This document shows, one piece after another, positions 62,178 through 64,000 of a DNA stretch of 64,000 bases. This DNA comes from Pseudobacter sp. (GTDB lineage: Bacteria > Bacteroidota > Bacteroidia > Chitinophagales > Chitinophagaceae): contig JAFIGX010000015.1 of assembly GCA_017849455.1 (NCBI GenBank), forward strand, positions 62,001 to 126,000, written 5' to 3'. Both the position numbers and the translations under genes were made by a program. Below the pieces are notes generated by a model. That model made no database searches. It was not told where the DNA came from and saw only the letters and a program-made list of their open reading frames with translations. How positions within the stretch are numbered: position 1 is the stretch's first letter; every line of letters begins with the position of its first letter.

Positions 62178-63170
62178 ATGAAATATCGTGAACTTGGGAA
62201 AACAGGAGAAATAGTTTCAGCGATCGGGCTGGGCTGTATGGGGATGAGCTTCGCTTATGGCCCGCGGAATGATGAGGAATCTATCGCTACGCTGAACAAA
62301 GCCCTCGATCTCGGGATCAATCTTTGGGATACGGCCGATATGTATGGTCCTCACCACAATGAAGAACTGATCTCGAATGTGCTGGTGCCCAATCGCCGGA
62401 AAATTTTCATTGCCACCAAATTCGGGTTCCGCTGGAGGGACGATGGCAGCTATTCATATTATTTCGATGGATCGCCCGCCTACGTGAAGCAGGCAGTGGA
62501 AGGCAGTTTGAAGCGGTTGAAAACGGATGTGATCGATCTGTATTATGCACACCGCATCGATCCGAATGTACCGGTGGAAGACATGGTGGGGGCTATGGCC
62601 GATCTCGTGAAAGAGGGCAAAGTGCGTTACCTGGGATTATCGGAAGCCTCACCCGAATCGATCCGCAGAGCCAATGCCGTGCATCCCATCGCTGCGTTGC
62701 AGAGTGAATTCTCCTTGCTGACCAGGGATGTGGAAGAAAATGGTATCCTCTCTACTGTACGTGAGCTGGGCATCTCATTCGTTGCATACAGCCCGCTGGC
62801 AAGGGGGCTTGTTACGACATCCATACAGGACAAAGAGCAACTGGCCGCCGATGATTTTCGCAGAACATTGCCGCGCTTCGATGAACAGCACTGGGAAAAT
62901 AACCGGAAGCTCAATGAAGGCTTTGCAGCGTTGGCCAAAGCGAAGAATATAACGCCGGCCCAATTGTCGCTCGCCTGGGTGCTGGCACAGGGTCATGATA
63001 TCATCCCGATCCCCGGGACCAAGCAGCGTAAGTATTTGCAGGACAATGCCGGTGCGGCCGACGTGATCCTCACGCCTGCTGATCTGCGTGATATCCAGTC
63101 GTTGCTGGAGAAATTTCCCAATACGGGGGAACGTTATGCTGAAGCAGGGATGAAGCTGGTGAACCATTGA
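62178..63170 (+). CDS. Aldo/keto reductase
   Basis: 330 residues. All four catalytic residues are visible: Asp and Tyr in '[17 protein letters not shown]', Lys in '[15 protein letters not shown]', and His in '[16 protein letters not shown]'. '[20 protein letters not shown]' and '[20 protein letters not shown]' are the AKR substrate and NADPH-phosphate regions of the large-subunit group. It follows the adaptor gene by 23 bases, so it is probably the fourth gene of the AraC-controlled efflux operon, perhaps detoxifying the same compound. Confidence 0.93.
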   Translation: MKYRELGKTGEIVSAIGLGCMGMSFAYGPRNDEESIATLNKALDLGINLWDTADMYGPHHNEELISNVLVPNRRKIFIATKFGFRWRDDGSYSYYFDGSPAYVKQAVEGSLKRLKTDVIDLYYAHRIDPNVPVEDMVGAMADLVKEGKVRYLGLSEASPESIRRANAVHPIAALQSEFSLLTRDVEENGILSTVRELGISFVAYSPLARGLVTTSIQDKEQLAADDFRRTLPRFDEQHWENNRKLNEGFAALAKAKNITPAQLSLAWVLAQGHDIIPIPGTKQRKYLQDNAGAADVILTPADLRDIQSLLEKFPNTGERYAEAGMKLVNH

Positions 63171-63247
63171 GGTCAGACTTCATACATTCGTAACAACATA
63201 TTGCAGGCGATTCGGAAAATTAGGTGATACATTTGTAACCTACGATT

Positions 63248-63895
63248 ATGTGGAAGTACAACCGAATCCTAACTAACGCCCGCAACGCTGATGAGTTGGC
63301 CTTCAATGAACTGTACCATCAGCACTGGGAACTGCTATTCAGGATCGCGTGTAAGAAAACAGATTCGACAGATGACGCTTACGACCTTGTGCATGATCTG
63401 TTTATGGAAGTTTGGCGTGACCTGCACAAAATACCTCCGGCCGAAACGGCCCGTCCCTACCTCGTTTCCTGTCTTTATCATAAGCTATTCAATTATTTCC
63501 GGTCGAGGGGATTGCAACAGAAGCACTACCGGAACCTGGAATTATTCCTGATGCAGCAATCCGCCGGAGCGGCGAATGGAATGCCGGGAGAAGAGCATAA
63601 TCAACTGGAAAAGATCGATGAGGCCATCAGTCATGAGATCACGAAGATGCCTGTGAAAATGAAGGATATCGTAATACGTAATCTATATCGCAAACAAAGC
63701 ATTGACCAGATAGCCGGTGATCTCTCGCTTTCGAAGCAAACGGTCAAGAACCAGTTGCAGCTTGCTTCGAAGAGACTGAGGGTGGCCTTGAAAGAGATTT
63801 GCGCGCAATTGCTCACCTCTATAGTCCTCTTTATATCCTTTGCGCCTTCGGGCCTTTGTGGTTTAGCCATACTTCCCTTCGAGTTAACAGTTTAA
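63248..63895 (+). CDS. ECF-type RNA polymerase sigma factor
   Basis: 215 residues. Region 2: 'LAFNELYHQHWELLFRIACK', 'TDDAYDLVHDLFMEVWRDLH' and 'RPYLVSCLYHKLFNYFRSRG'. Region 4: 'ITKMPVKMKDIVIRNLYRKQ' and 'IDQIAGDLSLSKQTVKNQLQ'. The last 20 or so residues ('SFAPSGLCGLAILPFELTV') are encoded by a family D repeat (63836-63865), so the original end was probably near 63835. It precedes a FecR-type gene at 63944. Confidence 0.92.
   Translation: MWKYNRILTNARNADELAFNELYHQHWELLFRIACKKTDSTDDAYDLVHDLFMEVWRDLHKIPPAETARPYLVSCLYHKLFNYFRSRGLQQKHYRNLELFLMQQSAGAANGMPGEEHNQLEKIDEAISHEITKMPVKMKDIVIRNLYRKQSIDQIAGDLSLSKQTVKNQLQLASKRLRVALKEICAQLLTSIVLFISFAPSGLCGLAILPFELTV
63836..63865 (+). repeat. Family D repeat unit inside the 3' end of a sigma gene
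   Basis: Aligned without gaps to the right arm of the hairpin at 35811-35840, 25 of 30 bases agree (TCCTTTGxGCCTTCGxGxCT core). It is read in frame as part of the sigma protein's tail. No matching left arm is seen nearby. Confidence 0.65.
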
Positions 63896-63943
63896 TAATC
63901 TGCCTATCTTAGTACTTTTTAAAGCCTGTGTTATTGTTGTAAT

Positions 63944-64000
63944 ATGGAGCAATACAACCAGGAGGCCCAGGAACTGATCGAGCGGCTTAGAAATAATGAA
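63944..64000 (+). CDS. Start of a probable FecR-family anti-sigma gene (cut by window edge)
   Basis: ATG at 63944 opens 19 codons (MEQYNQEAQELIERLRNNE) to the window end. The short acidic helix is like the sigma-binding start of FecR proteins, and position 48 bases after an ECF sigma gene is where such a gene is expected. The call rests mainly on context. Confidence 0.5.
   Translation, partial: MEQYNQEAQELIERLRNNE

Overview
The window comes from a member of the Bacteroidota, most likely the family Chitinophagaceae (Chitinophaga/Niastella-like). The evidence is two SusC/SusD systems, four ECF sigma genes (one truncated), three FecR-type anti-sigma genes (one cut by the window edge), STN-domain surface signalling, a periplasmic-propeller histidine kinase, a short LeuA without its regulatory domain, almost no Shine-Dalgarno sites, and promoter -7 elements of the form TAnnTTTG. 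No phage, insertion sequence, CRISPR array, tRNA or rRNA was seen.

Layout. 1-7.8 kb: small enzymes, a SRAP (YedK/HMCES-type) protein, and a dinB-dnaE2 pair that looks like an SOS-type translesion cassette, with paired operator-like repeats in front. 7.8-14.3 kb: a LytTR regulator and a SusC-SusD-lipoprotein operon. 14.4-25.1 kb (minus strand): ECF sigma, FecR, STN-SusC and SusD, followed by a three-gene ABC transporter cluster; a truncated ECF sigma lies just upstream. 25.2-32.6 kb: propeller histidine kinase, NarL-type response regulator, BON lipoprotein, SH3 protein, L,D-transpeptidase, and an SMR (Gdx/SugE-like) transporter. 32.6-35.8 kb: cysteine synthase, JAMM peptidase, CysO-like carrier and MoeZ-like E1, a protein-thiocarboxylate route to cysteine. 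37.6-50.1 kb: a complete leucine/isoleucine/valine block, leuA, leuCDB and ilvEDBNCA. 50.2-51.2 kb: a SAM-I riboswitch ahead of an RteC-like gene. 51.4-55.0 kb: a second sigma-FecR pair with an STN/solenoid protein. 55.1-63.2 kb: AraC regulator, TolC-RND-MFP efflux pump and an aldo/keto reductase. 63.2-64 kb: another sigma-FecR pair, cut by the window edge.

The most interesting features are RNA-level control elements outside the long reading frames. (1) A 29-codon leader with six consecutive Cys codons, followed by an intrinsic terminator, sits directly before the cysM-JAMM-CysO-MoeZ operon and looks like a cysteine attenuator. (2) A 33-codon leader with eight Ile and eight Val codons plus a 14-bp terminator precedes ilvEDBNCA. 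(3) A complete SAM-I riboswitch, with aptamer, antiterminator and terminator, has no methionine gene behind it; the next gene is RteC-like and lacks the C-terminal half expected for that family.

Other notable points: the CysO-like carrier ends in Gly-Gly-Ser-Arg, so it needs trimming before use, presumably by the adjacent JAMM peptidase. The RND pump carries a perfect EF-hand loop in its large cytoplasmic linker. AraC-type direct repeats 21 bp apart mark the efflux promoter. At least four families of long intergenic hairpin repeats sit at gene ends and in places have been absorbed into the ends of coding sequences.
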